DNA of 64,000 nucleotides from Massilia sp. Se16.2.3 (GTDB lineage: Bacteria; Pseudomonadota; Gammaproteobacteria; Burkholderiales; Burkholderiaceae_D): contig NZ_CP050451.1 of assembly GCF_014171595.1 (NCBI RefSeq), positions 806,001 to 870,000 on the forward strand, in the 5' to 3' direction. Below are positions 36,456 through 48,527 of this stretch, piece by piece (the first letter of the stretch is position 1; every line of letters begins with the position of its first letter). A model generated the notes under the pieces. It was not told where the DNA came from. It saw only the letters and a list, made by a program, of their open reading frames with translations, and did no database searches. A program made the translations under genes and the position numbers.

Positions 36456-39400
36456 ATGCACACCATGATGTCTCCTTCTCTTGATCTGGCACATCGCGCT
36501 TCAGTGGAGGCATCAGTGGTCGAGCTATTTTCGCGCTTCACGCAAGATACCCGTTTGCTGGGTATTCGTACTCCTCTCGGTCCGGACACATTGCTGGTCG
36601 AGTGCCTCCGCGGTGAGGAAGGCCTGAGCAGCGGTTTTACGTTTCAGGTATCTCTTCTTTCCACGGACGCTGATATCCCGCTCAAGTGGCTCATCGGCCA
36701 GCCGGCGCTGCTCGAACTTTTAACCGCAAGCCCAGGGATGGGCAGGCGTCCTTTTCACGGCTATATCACCGCCGCCCAATGTGTCGGCGCCAATGGTGGC
36801 TTTGCTCGCTATACGGCAAGGATCGAGCCCTGGTGTGCTTTCCTCAAGTTCGGGCGCGACAGCAGGATGTTTCAGGACAAGACGGTTTTTGACATCCTAG
36901 ACGCCGTCTTCGGAAGGTGGCAGGGCATGGGCAAGCTTGTCCCCATGTGGCGTTACGACATTGCCAATCGGGAGGTCTACCCTGTCCGGTCCCTGACCTG
37001 CCAATATCAGGAATCGGATTTCGCCTTCGTCGAACGGCTGATGTACGAGGAAGGCTTGTTTTACTATGTGGAACACAGCCCTGCTGGCAATGACGAGGAT
37101 CCGGGCTGCCATACGCTGGTCATTGCAGACCACAACGGGGCCTTCCAGCCGAATACACAAGCCGACATTCGCTTTGCCCAACCCGGCGCAGTCATGCGGG
37201 AAGACAGCATGGACCGCTGGCGCATCGCAACGCGTTCGGTCATGGAGAGCGCCAGCATGAGCAGTTGGGACTATCGCTCAGTCAACGACCGTCCGGTGGC
37301 TGCGAGCGCCGGTTCCCATACGTCAGGCCCGATCAATCGCGACACGCCCGGGGCCTACGCCTACCCGACACGTGCGCAAGGGGAACGTATTGTCAGCAAC
37401 CAGCTGCAGGCACGACAGCTGGTAAAAGAGACACATACAGGTGCCGGCACCGTACGCACACTTGCGCCCGGCACGACGTTCAGCTTGCATGGACACGCGC
37501 ACCTGGATCAGGCACACAGTGATGATGCGCGAACCTTCCTGGCAGTGCGCGTACTCCACTTGGCGAACAACAACCTGAGTGCCGAGCTGCGGGGTGCGGT
37601 CACGCAGGCATTGGGACACGAGCACGCTCCGGCCTTCGGCGAGGAGCCACGCGATAGCCTGCACGCACCTGCCAACGCAATCAGCGAGCGCCCGCTTTAT
37701 CGCAATCGCGTCGATGCCATTCGTAGCGAGGTGCCATACCGGAGCTGCAACGATGACGGTCATGGGGTGGTGCTCCACCCACGGCCAACGATCACCGGCC
37801 AGCAGACGGCGATCGTCGTCGGTCCCGCAGGCGCCGCGGTCCATACCGACCGCGACAACCGCATCAAGGTGCAGTTCCATTGGCAGCGTAACGCGGGCCG
37901 GGATGATCAAAGCCATAGCCGACTACACCACCCGGCTCCAGTCGGACAAACCGGCGCCCCTGCCGACGATCGTTCCGGTACCTGGGTGCGCCTGGCCATG
38001 CCACTTGCACCCATTGCGGGAGCGAACTGGGGTGCGGTGGCTGTACCGCGGGTGGGGAGCGAGGTGCTGGTTGATTTCCTGGACGGGAATATTGATCGGC
38101 CCGTCGTCATCGGTAGTCTCTACAACGGCGCGGGGGAAACTGATGCCCAGCACAACCGGAGCGCACATGGCCCCGGATCCACGACCGGCAACGCTCCAGC
38201 CTGGTTTCCTGGCGAGAGCGGTGCGCATGCGCATCCAGCGGTGCTGTCCGGTATCAAGACGCAAGGCATGAGCACCAGCCAAAGCGGCACCGGCGCCCAT
38301 AACCAATTGGTATTCGACGACACGGCCGCGCAGTCGCGGCTTGCGCTGCAAAGTCGGGCCGCTTCGCAAGCGGATACTGCCGAACTCAATTTAGGCAGCC
38401 TGCGTCACCAAGTGGACAACCAGCGCCTGCATCCGCTCGGGTTTGGTGCCGAGCTGCATGCGACCGGAAGCGCTGCACTGCGCGCAGCCAGGGGTTTGCT
38501 GTTATCCACAGATAAGCGCACCGGTGCCAGTGGCAGTCAACTCGACTCGCGCGAGGCTCTGGACCAGGTCGAACAGAGCGTGGCGCTGCAGTCCGCAATG
38601 GCGCGCACCGCTCAACAACATCATGCCGTGCTGCCGGGCGAGAAAGGAGACGCCGGGGCTAAATCGGCGCCACTGCCTGCCTTGGGCGCGATGGAAGGCA
38701 TCGTCGACGTATTGAAAAGCGCCGACACTGGGGCGACTTCAGTTGGCGGAAAGGGCAGCGTCGCGGCCTACAGCGAGCCCCATCTTCAGCTGTCGAGCCC
38801 AGTAGGCATTGTGGCGACAACGCCCGCCGATGCGATCTTTACCGCCGCGCATACCTCGAGCCTTAGCGCCGGCCAGGACTTGAACCTGGCAGCAGGGGCA
38901 AACAGTGGCCATGCGGTCAAATCGGGCATCAGTCTTTTCACGTACGGCAAGGCAAGCGCCAAGGAGAAGCCCAACCAGGAGCGCGGCATCAAGCTCCATG
39001 CTGCCAGCGGCAAGCTGAGCAGTCAAAGCCAGTCAGGCGAAACCCGTCTTACTGCAGACAAGACGATCACGGTCGCCAGTGTCAACAAGAATGTCACCGT
39101 CGCAGCGAACAAGCACCTGTTGCTGACCGCACAAGGGGCATGCCTGAAGCTCGAGGGAGGAAACATCATGCTGCATGCGCCTGGCAAGGTCGAGTTCAAG
39201 GCAAGCAAGAAGGAATTGACCGGCCCAGCCGATGGCAGTGTGAGCAAGCCCAGCTTGCCCAAGGCAAAGGAGATTTATAACGAAGCCTTTGTCGTGCTGG
39301 ACGAGGAGACGAAACAGCCGCTGGCGCACGTGCGCCATCGGCTGGAGTCGGCCAGCGGCGTCATGGTGGAAGGCGTGACTGACGCGCAGGGCAGGACACA

Positions 39401-39458
39401 ACGCATATTTACATCGAAACGTGAAGAACTCACCTTGCATCTGCCAAAGGATGAGTAA
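36456..39458 (+). CDS. vgrG: Type VI secretion system tip protein VgrG with DUF2345 and C-terminal extension
   Basis: The spike protein of the T6SS needle and carrier of effectors. The N-terminal ~550 residues form the gp27/gp5-like Vgr core (FTFQVSLLSTD, FHGYITAAQCVG, FVERLMYEEGLFYYVEH, and VPRVGSEVLVDFLDGNIDRPVVIGSLYN). A DUF2345 domain follows (about residues 770-920) and a short C-terminal transthyretin-like domain (FVVLDEETKQPLAHVRHRLE to the end) likely docks the effector encoded next. Start choice is uncertain: ATGs at 36456, 36465 and 36468 or the GTG at 36444 are possible, and none has a strong ribosome site. About 1000 residues, normal for extended VgrG. Confidence 0.93.
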   Translation: MHTMMSPSLDLAHRASVEASVVELFSRFTQDTRLLGIRTPLGPDTLLVECLRGEEGLSSGFTFQVSLLSTDADIPLKWLIGQPALLELLTASPGMGRRPFHGYITAAQCVGANGGFARYTARIEPWCAFLKFGRDSRMFQDKTVFDILDAVFGRWQGMGKLVPMWRYDIANREVYPVRSLTCQYQESDFAFVERLMYEEGLFYYVEHSPAGNDEDPGCHTLVIADHNGAFQPNTQADIRFAQPGAVMREDSMDRWRIATRSVMESASMSSWDYRSVNDRPVAASAGSHTSGPINRDTPGAYAYPTRAQGERIVSNQLQARQLVKETHTGAGTVRTLAPGTTFSLHGHAHLDQAHSDDARTFLAVRVLHLANNNLSAELRGAVTQALGHEHAPAFGEEPRDSLHAPANAISERPLYRNRVDAIRSEVPYRSCNDDGHGVVLHPRPTITGQQTAIVVGPAGAAVHTDRDNRIKVQFHWQRNAGRDDQSHSRLHHPAPVGQTGAPADDRSGTWVRLAMPLAPIAGANWGAVAVPRVGSEVLVDFLDGNIDRPVVIGSLYNGAGETDAQHNRSAHGPGSTTGNAPAWFPGESGAHAHPAVLSGIKTQGMSTSQSGTGAHNQLVFDDTAAQSRLALQSRAASQADTAELNLGSLRHQVDNQRLHPLGFGAELHATGSAALRAARGLLLSTDKRTGASGSQLDSREALDQVEQSVALQSAMARTAQQHHAVLPGEKGDAGAKSAPLPALGAMEGIVDVLKSADTGATSVGGKGSVAAYSEPHLQLSSPVGIVATTPADAIFTAAHTSSLSAGQDLNLAAGANSGHAVKSGISLFTYGKASAKEKPNQERGIKLHAASGKLSSQSQSGETRLTADKTITVASVNKNVTVAANKHLLLTAQGACLKLEGGNIMLHAPGKVEFKASKKELTGPADGSVSKPSLPKAKEIYNEAFVVLDEETKQPLAHVRHRLESASGVMVEGVTDAQGRTQRIFTSKREELTLHLPKDE

Positions 39459-39507
39459 GGCCAGCGCTTAGTTTTCGATTTTCGATCATATCCCCGGAGA
39501 AAACCAG

Positions 39508-41888
<2,381 letters not shown>

Positions 41889-41892
<4 letters not shown>

Positions 41893-42836
41893 CGCTTCAT
41901 TGTGGTTTCATTGCGTGCGCACCGAAAATTCTCGACATTGAAACCAGAATACTCTGGAAAAGGAATCATCACTTCTTCAAAGGTAACCCCATTAGGAAAA
42001 GTTGATATCATCGGCTGAGGATCGCTCCCTATTCGCATAAAAACCATGGCGGCAATTTCTGCAGTTCCGCCAACGCTACCACGCATTACTTTTTTGGTTC
42101 CCGTGATGGGGCCGCTTGGATTTTTTACTGACGAGGTCTTATAGTAATCCTCGCTGAACCAATCGTTTACCCACTCGGATGTATCTTCAGACATTCCAAA
42201 CAATCCAGCTGGGTTCGGAGGATACGTACCGACATCAGAAACTGGCGGCTTTTTTTCCCCGTATATCCATTTTTTCGGAAAATTCTTTCCCCTCTCGATC
42301 TTGCCGCTATCGGTAGCGAACAACACCTTCCTCCCGCCTGACCGCGCCGCATATTCCCACTGCGCCTCCGTTGGCAAATCGAACGGAAGGCCGGATCGCT
42401 CTGCCAGCCAAGCACAATAGGCCTTCGCCCCATACCAGCTCACGCCGGCCGGGCGCTTCGGTGCGCGATCCTTGAGGTCGCGTTCACGCATGTCGATCCG
42501 CGCCTTGCCCACTGCATCCGTGAACACGTCGAAGTCCTCGAACGTGACCTTATAAGCCATCATCGAAAAGCCATCCAGTGTCACTTTGTGGAGCGGCCGG
42601 GAATAGGCATCGAAATCGTAAGGAACGCCGTCTTCATTGCCCCAGTCCCCCATCTCGAAACTGCCCCCTTTCAGCGGCCGCATCGACTGCTTCACTTTCT
42701 TGAGCAAGGCCTGGACACGGACCTCGACATTGGGATCCGACGATGATGTGCTGGCGAGAGACGCGGTGTCGGAACACGAAGCCGACAGGTGCAGGCCGGC
42801 CAAAACGACGAGCGCGCTAAGTCTGGAAGAATGCAT
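41889..42836 (-). CDS. SUMF1/formylglycine-generating-enzyme-like lipoprotein, possible effector partner
   Basis: The 315-residue protein has an N-terminal signal with a possible lipobox (LHLSASC, Cys21), then a SUMF1/FGE-sulfatase fold: GGSFEMGDWGNEDG, VTLDGFSMMAYKVT, PAGVSWYGAKAYCAW, LPTEAQWEYAARSG, and the ending FRCARN. The paired copper-binding cysteines of true FGE are not evident, so enzymatic activity is doubtful. It converges with the effector gene, sharing the four bases of their stop codons, and its 3' half shares the AT-rich composition of the effector's C-terminus. An envelope-anchored immunity or chaperone role is inferred from this arrangement. Confidence 0.82.
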
Positions 42837-42897
42837 GATTGGAGAACCGGAAAATTATTGGGAAACGTGGGCGCAAGTGCACTGCAGGGATAAGGTC

Positions 42898-44298
42898 TTA
42901 CGAAGCCAGCACTGCCGGCCGGACGAGCGCAACGCAGCGAACATAGGGATCATCGTTGCTGACGCAGAGCACCGGCCCGCCCCGCACGATTGCCTGTTCC
43001 CGCGCCAGCGCCAGCGCAGCGACATAGGGCACAGCGCCGCAACTGCCGCTGCCTGCACCAATACATGCGACATCGCTCGCATCGTCGAGTTGGGACATGG
43101 CGGCGGAAACGAACCCTTTCAGCTCGAGCACGCGGTTTGCGCGTTCATCGGTGTCGGCGATGACCATCGCCAATTGCCCTACTTCGATATTCGCCTGCTT
43201 GCACGCGCGTTCTGCCAGGTCCGCGAGAACTTTGCTGTCAATCCGTTTGGTCTGGTCCGCCGACGCGTCACGGCGTGCATCGACGCCTGGCTCCAGCACT
43301 ACGCCAGCGGTACCCTCTCTCGTGTGTGCCAGCCGAACATCGGCCAGCAACAAGCCGGCGGCGCCCTCGCCTGGCACCAGGCCTTGCGGGCGCGCCGCGG
43401 CGAACAGCAGGCCACGCGCCGCCCAGTCGTCCACCGTGTCCTGGTCGATATGCGAGGCGAAAGCGACGACCAGCGCAGCCAGTTTCACATCCGGCGCCGC
43501 GGCATCCTGCGCCAGCTGCCCCAGCACGGCCGCCGGTGCCGCATGCGTCGGGTCGACATCGATCCAGGTGACACGCTTGGCCGGCCAGCCGAATTGCACC
43601 ACCACGTGTTTCAGCCAGAGACTGGCCGCGCTGCGCTGCTCGACGGTCCAGCCCGACGGCAGCAGCGGCAGCAACCGCAGCGCTGGCGGATCGCCTTCAA
43701 GTGGCATCAGGTCCGTTACAGCCTGGCTTGCGAGGTCGCGCGTGACGGCCGTGCCCGGGTCAGGGCGCGCCATTGCGCCTCGCTCCAGCGCAGCTGCGCC
43801 ATGCCCTGCTCCGTCAACCATTCGCCGATTTCTTCCTGCAGCGCTTCGTCGACGGCGTCATTGCTGCGTGCGCTCATGACGGGAAAACCGTCGTCGTCGA
43901 CCAGTTCCGGATCGAGATCGGGCCGCGCCTTGCCGTCGGCAATGGCGGCGGCGAGCTCCTCGGCCGAGGCACCGTGCGGACTGCGCAGTGCCGTGCCCGG
44001 ATCGCAGCGGAGCGCCGCCCGGCGTCGCGGCGGCAGCGCGCGCGGCCGGTGCCGGCGTTGCGGCACCCTTGGCGGGAGCGCGCGCGGTCAGCAGGCGGCT
44101 GCCGGTCCAGACGCCGAAACACAGGCCCAGTGGCAAGACCAGCAGCATCAGCGCCAGGTCGACGCCGTCGGTGCGTGCTCGGCGCCGCGCCAGTACCAGA
44201 TGGCGCCGCCCCAGCAGGCGGTGAACAGGCAAGTACCGACGAGGGCGCGCTTGAGCCAGGCGGGGCGAGCCCGCCGCCGAAAGGGTAGTTGAAGTCAT
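42898..44298 (-). pseudogene. T6SS-locus membrane-anchored ketoacyl-synthase-like protein, broken by about four frameshifts
   Basis: Three overlapping frames make sense only as one gene. The start (MTSTTLSAAG) leads, after an extra base in the G-run 44262-44265, to WLKRALVGTCLFTACWGG, a membrane segment; after a missing base near 44165 it continues GVDLALMLLVLPLGLCFGVW, a second segment. Breaks near 44005 and 43755 then lead through HGASAEELAAAIADGKARPD to the long C-terminal frame. That part resembles a degenerate beta-ketoacyl synthase (RPQGLVPGEGAAGLLLAD, and GAGSGSCGAVPYVAALALA) without the catalytic Cys-His-His set. Net length is 467 codons. It is unclear whether the gene is truly dead or the sequence is poor. 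Its place between PAAR and the effector suggests a T6SS accessory. Confidence 0.6.
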
Positions 44299-44307
44299 CG
44301 GTGTGGA

Positions 44308-44570
44308 TTAAAGGTTGTCGATCGTGGCCTGCTGGCCGGCGATCAGGAGGCGCCGCAGGCGGTCTTGTCGCCGTGGCGGGCGGCCGGTTTGCCGTCGATG
44401 ATCAGGGTGCTGTCGCCGCTGATGATCGGGTTCGGTCCGTGTTTCGGGCAGACCGTCTTGTCGCCCATGCGCGCAATCGGCTTGCCGCCGCTGTCGCTGT
44501 GGGGTGACGCTTCGATGACGGCGCCGCCGTGCGAGGTTTTGTCGCCGAGTACGATCAAGGGTCCTGCCAT
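44308..44570 (-). CDS. PAAR-domain T6SS spike-tip protein, frameshifted near its C-terminus
   Basis: PAAR proteins cap the VgrG spike with a sharp cone that holds a metal ion. The visible 75 residues show the repeated pattern GDKTSHGGAVI, GDKTVCPKHGPNPIISGDSTLIIDG and ARHGDKTACGAS with its Cys/His zinc ligands. The frame then stops at TGA, but restoring one base near 44346 continues as LIAGQQATIDNL and ends at 44308, giving the usual ~87 residues. The short form might still fold. It lies 64 bp downstream of tssK on the same strand. Confidence 0.9.
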
Positions 44571-44634
44571 GCTGCCTCCAGTCGAAACGGGGGAATGACC
44601 GCCCGGGCTTGCGGGACGTACGCTGCCGGTGGCT

Positions 44635-45975
44635 TCAGCCGGCCACCGCCATCAGTTCCAGTTTCAGTTCCTTGAGCCCTGCGGGCACGTAGATCGAGAT
44701 CGACTGCGCCTTGAGCATGCGCTCGTACATTTGCCCCTTTGCTTCGAGCATGAAGTAGCAGGTGTCGGGGCGCACGGCCAGGGCGGCGGGCGGCTGCGGG
44801 GTGTATTGCAGGCGCACCCCGGGCAGCGCCGAGAGGACGAATTTCTCGACGTCGTCGGGCGCGCCGACCTTGAAGCGCAGGGGCACCAGGTCGACCAGCT
44901 GCACCGCCGGCAGGTCGGCGCCGACGGCAATATAGAAGGTGGTCTTGTCGTCGATCTTGCCCGAGTCGAGCGCGCCAATGTGGTACGAGGGGCGTACCTC
45001 ACTGAGGGCGATGGCGAAGTACTTGGACGAGATCACGGTGTCGAGCAGCTCGCGGATGATCGTGTGCAGCTTGGCAAAGGCCGGGCCCGGATCGCTGTGT
45101 TGATAAGGCGGCAGGTCGGCCAGGGTCCAGCTTTTCGAGAAGGTCATCAGGCCGCCGGCCACGTCCAGCAACTGCTCGTAGAGGCGTTCCGGATGCAGGC
45201 TCGGATGGTGGAAATGGTGGCTCAGCGTGGCATAGGCGCTGCTCGCGGTGTGCAGCAGCCAGAACGAGGACATGTCGCCCGAGCGGAATTCGATCACGTT
45301 GCGGCTGGGCTCGCGGTGGTGGCCGTACAGCGCGGCCACTTTCGCCTGCAGGGCGTCGAGCAGGCGCCGCAGCTGCTGGAACAGCGGCGGGGCGGCGCCG
45401 ATCGACAGGCTGGGCGCGACGAAGCCCGGGTCGAGCTCGAAGCCGCCGGTGGCGGCGCGGCGCAGGCGCAGCAGCGGGAAGTGGACAAAGGCGTCGCGCG
45501 GCTCGTATTCCGAGACCAGGCGCATCGCTTTTTTCAGGTAGGCCAGCTGCACCGGCGCCGCCTGGGTGTACAGGTCGGCCGTCTCCTGGTTGGCCTGGAC
45601 GAAGCGCGCGGTGTTCGCCGCCTGGCCGCTGGGAACGAAGTTGCCGGTAAACGGTTTCAGGCCGGGCAGCGCGGCGTAATAGGTGACGGTTTGCTGCGAC
45701 TGCTGCAGGGCATTCAGGTCGACGTTGTCGGGCAGGGCGTCCGCGTGCGGTGCGTCAATGAGTTCGCCATCCTGGAAGCGCAGCGCCAGGTCGTGGATGG
45801 CCAGCACGTTGTTGGCCAGCGCTTCGCGGTCGACCTGCAGGCGCTCTACCCCCCAGGCATACGGGTGCACCGCCTTGATGCCCTTGTGCAGGCAATGTTC
45901 GTGGTACTGGTCTTGCCGCTGGAAGTGCTGCGGCCGCAACAGCAGGCCTTCGCCCCAGAGTACTTTGCTCGTCAT
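44635..45975 (-). CDS. tssK: Type VI secretion system baseplate subunit TssK
   Basis: TssK links the T6SS baseplate to the TssJLM membrane complex as a trimer in the cytoplasm. The 446-residue protein begins KVLWGEGLLLRPQHFQRQDQY, the strongly conserved start of the ImpJ/VasE family, contains DLPPYQHSDPGPAFAKLHTII, and ends in the head domain typical of the family. Length is normal and the frame is intact. It is divergent from tssE with 227 bp between, so one control region probably drives both halves of the T6SS locus. Confidence 0.95.
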   Translation of the reverse strand: MTSKVLWGEGLLLRPQHFQRQDQYHEHCLHKGIKAVHPYAWGVERLQVDREALANNVLAIHDLALRFQDGELIDAPHADALPDNVDLNALQQSQQTVTYYAALPGLKPFTGNFVPSGQAANTARFVQANQETADLYTQAAPVQLAYLKKAMRLVSEYEPRDAFVHFPLLRLRRAATGGFELDPGFVAPSLSIGAAPPLFQQLRRLLDALQAKVAALYGHHREPSRNVIEFRSGDMSSFWLLHTASSAYATLSHHFHHPSLHPERLYEQLLDVAGGLMTFSKSWTLADLPPYQHSDPGPAFAKLHTIIRELLDTVISSKYFAIALSEVRPSYHIGALDSGKIDDKTTFYIAVGADLPAVQLVDLVPLRFKVGAPDDVEKFVLSALPGVRLQYTPQPPAALAVRPDTCYFMLEAKGQMYERMLKAQSISIYVPAGLKELKLELMAVAG

Positions 45976-46202
45976 GTCCCGTCACCCCTTGAATAGTGTG
46001 CGCATCCGCATGCGATGCCGCGTCTTTGCCAACGGAAACAGTAGCACCCGCCCCAACGGTGAGGATTTGCGCTTGCTCAAACGTCGGTATTGCACAACGC
46101 CATCACGGGCGTTTGCGCTTCCTTATTTTTCTTCAAGGCCGGTGGCGCGTTGCACGGACACACTAGTCCGATGCCCGTGCCAATGAGATGAAGGAGAGTG
46201 CC
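45976..46202. other. Divergent tssK/tssE promoter region
   Basis: 227 bp without a gene. No clear sigma-54 site was found. Both T6SS transcription units must start here. An AGGAGAG ribosome site for tssE lies at its right end (46191-46197). Confidence 0.4.
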
Positions 46203-46688
46203 ATGACAGGCTTCACGCCAGGATTGTTCGACCGCCTGCTCGGGGTGCCGCAGCGCGGCGGCGGCGCGCTGTCGCGCAATGCCTTGGAAGACATGAAGGA
46301 TGCGGTGGCGCGCGACCTCGAGGCGCTGCTCAATACCCGCTCGGTGATACCGGAACACCTGTTGAAGGGTTTTCCGGAATGCGTGCGTTCGGTGGTGGGT
46401 TACGGCTTGCGTGACTTCGCCGATTTGTCGCTGTCGAGTCCGTCGGACCGCGCGGCGATCTGCCAGTGCATCGAAAAGGCGATCGCCTGTCACGAGCCAC
46501 GCCTGCGCAAGGTGAAGGCGCACCTGGAACTGCGCGACGGGGCCGTCAACCGCCTGAACTTTTCGATCACGGCGCTGCTCGTGGCCAGTGCGTCGCAGGA
46601 ATCGGTGAATTTCGACGCCGTGCTGCAGCCTTCCACACTCAGCTACAGCATCAGCAAGGCAGGGCGCGCGGCGCCCGCGGGAGCGTAA
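46203..46688 (+). CDS. tssE: Type VI secretion system baseplate subunit TssE
   Basis: The start at 46203 (MTGFTPGLFDRLLG) follows AGGAGAG and is preferred over an in-frame ATG 15 bp upstream. The 161-residue protein has the gp25/lysozyme-like family pattern: ALEDMKDAVARDLEALLNTR, then a short segment to YGLRDFADLSL and the C-terminal NFSITALLVAS strand. TssE forms part of the wedge around the sheath base. It is followed directly by tssF with no gap (tssF ATG at 46689), which shows an operon with likely translational coupling. Confidence 0.94.
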   Translation: MTGFTPGLFDRLLGVPQRGGGALSRNALEDMKDAVARDLEALLNTRSVIPEHLLKGFPECVRSVVGYGLRDFADLSLSSPSDRAAICQCIEKAIACHEPRLRKVKAHLELRDGAVNRLNFSITALLVASASQESVNFDAVLQPSTLSYSISKAGRAAPAGA

Positions 46689-48527
46689 ATGGAACAGATG
46701 CTGCCCTATTACGAAAGCGAGCTCGGCTACCTGCGCCGCACCCTGCGCGAATTCGCCGAGCGCTATCCGAAGATCGCCGGGCGTCTCTTGATCGGCGGCG
46801 AGGTCTGCGAAGACCCGCATACCGAGCGCATGATCGAGTCCTTCGCCCTGCTCAACGCGCGCATCGCGAAGCGCCTCGACGACGATTACCCGGAATTCAC
46901 CGAAGCACTGTTCGACGTGCTCTACCCGCACTACCTGCGCCCGTTTCCCTCTTGCTCGATCGCACGCATGGACACGGCCGGCGCCGGGCAGCAGAGCACG
47001 GCCGGCACCATCCCCCGCGGCACCGAGCTCACCACCCGCCCGGTGCGCGGCGCCGCCTGCACTTTCCGCACCGTGTATGAGGTGACGGTGGCGCCGCTGG
47101 CGCTGAACGCCGCCGCGTTCGCCGACATCCTGCGCGCACCGATTGGGGTGCGCGCGCCGGCCAACGCCAGCGCCTCGCTCAGCCTGAGCCTGGCCTGTAC
47201 CGGCGCGCAGACGCTGGCGCAGCTGGCGCTGCCGACGCTGCGGCTGTTCATCGATGGCGAACCCTCGTTCTGCGCGGCGCTGCGCGACGCCCTGTTCATG
47301 CGCGCCTGCGCGGCTCGGGTGGAAGCGGACGGCAATGGCCGCTGGCTGCCACTGGGGGCGGTGCCCGTGTGCCCCGCCGGCTTCGACGAAGACGAGGCGC
47401 TGATCGACTTCCCGGCGCGCTCGCACGCGGCTTATCGCCTGTTGACGGAATACTTCTGCTTTCCCGAAAAATTCAATTTCTTCGATATCGACCTGGCCGC
47501 CGTCTGCGCCGCCCTGCCCGCGAGCACCAAGTCGGTCACGCTGCACCTGGCCTTGTCCAGCATCCGCAGCGACTCGAACACGGCCCGCCTGCTCGGCACC
47601 CTGTCGGCCCATAACGTGCTGCTCGGCTGCACGCCGGTGGTGAATTTGTTCCGCCAGCGCGGCGAGCCGATCCGCCTGACCCACGCCACGGCGAGTTACC
47701 CGGTGCTGGCCGATGCGCGCCGCGCCTTTGCCTACGAGGTGCAGGCGATCGATTCGGTGAACCTGGTGCGGCAGACGCCGCAAGGCGAAACCATCGTTGA
47801 ATTCCGCCCCTTCTATTCGCTGCAGCACGCCCAGACGGCAGAGCAGCACGGGCATTACTGGGCGATGCGGCGCGACGAGACCCTGCTCGAGCGCAGTCCC
47901 GGTTTCGAGACGCACATCACCATCGTCGACATCGACTTCGACCCCGCCGCCGTCGAGACCGACACCCTGAACCTGGAACTGACCTGCTCGAACCGCGACC
48001 TGCCCGCCCTGCTCAGCTACGGCCAGGCTGGCGGCGATCTGTTCCTGGAAGGGGGATCGAGCGTGCGCAGCATCAGCTTCCTGCGCAAACCCACGGCTTC
48101 CTGCCGCTTTCCCAGCGGCCGCGGCGCGCACTGGCGGCTGATTTCGCACCTGTCGCTGAACCACCTGTCGCTCAGCGCCGGCGGCGTGGATGCCTTCCGC
48201 GAAATGCTGGCCCTGTACGACCTGCCGCGCTCGCCCGCATCGCAGCGCCAGATCGGCGGCATTGTCGCCATCGAACAGAAAGCCACCAGCGCCTGGCTGG
48301 CAGGCAATCCGTTTACCTGCCTGGTGCGCGGCGTGCAGGTGCGCTTGAGCATCGACGAGGAAGCCTTCATCGGCAGCGGCATCCACGGCTTTGCCCACAT
48401 CGTCGAGCGTTTTCTTGCTCTGTATGTGCATGCCAACAGTTTCACGCAACTGGTCATCGTGTCCGCGAAAAGCGGGGAAGAATTATTCACATGCACACCC
48501 AAAAGCGGCGATTTGAGCCTGCTGTAA
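46689..48527 (+). CDS. tssF: Type VI secretion system baseplate subunit TssF
   Basis: The 612-residue protein begins MEQMLPYYESELGYLRRTLREFAERYPKIA in family style (ImpG/VasA), with DDDYPEFTEALFDVLYPHYLRPFPSCSI shortly after and the terminal region FTQLVIVSAKSGEELFTC typical of TssF. It forms the TssF2-TssG wedge of the baseplate. The frame is intact and length is normal. Its 3' end overlaps the start of tssG by 37 bp. Confidence 0.95.
   Translation: MEQMLPYYESELGYLRRTLREFAERYPKIAGRLLIGGEVCEDPHTERMIESFALLNARIAKRLDDDYPEFTEALFDVLYPHYLRPFPSCSIARMDTAGAGQQSTAGTIPRGTELTTRPVRGAACTFRTVYEVTVAPLALNAAAFADILRAPIGVRAPANASASLSLSLACTGAQTLAQLALPTLRLFIDGEPSFCAALRDALFMRACAARVEADGNGRWLPLGAVPVCPAGFDEDEALIDFPARSHAAYRLLTEYFCFPEKFNFFDIDLAAVCAALPASTKSVTLHLALSSIRSDSNTARLLGTLSAHNVLLGCTPVVNLFRQRGEPIRLTHATASYPVLADARRAFAYEVQAIDSVNLVRQTPQGETIVEFRPFYSLQHAQTAEQHGHYWAMRRDETLLERSPGFETHITIVDIDFDPAAVETDTLNLELTCSNRDLPALLSYGQAGGDLFLEGGSSVRSISFLRKPTASCRFPSGRGAHWRLISHLSLNHLSLSAGGVDAFREMLALYDLPRSPASQRQIGGIVAIEQKATSAWLAGNPFTCLVRGVQVRLSIDEEAFIGSGIHGFAHIVERFLALYVHANSFTQLVIVSAKSGEELFTCTPKSGDLSLL

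Noticed and set aside
46141..46170. Sigma-54 promoter upstream of tssE
   Set aside because: A TTGCA follows a TGGC-like word, but the -24/-12 spacing does not fit.
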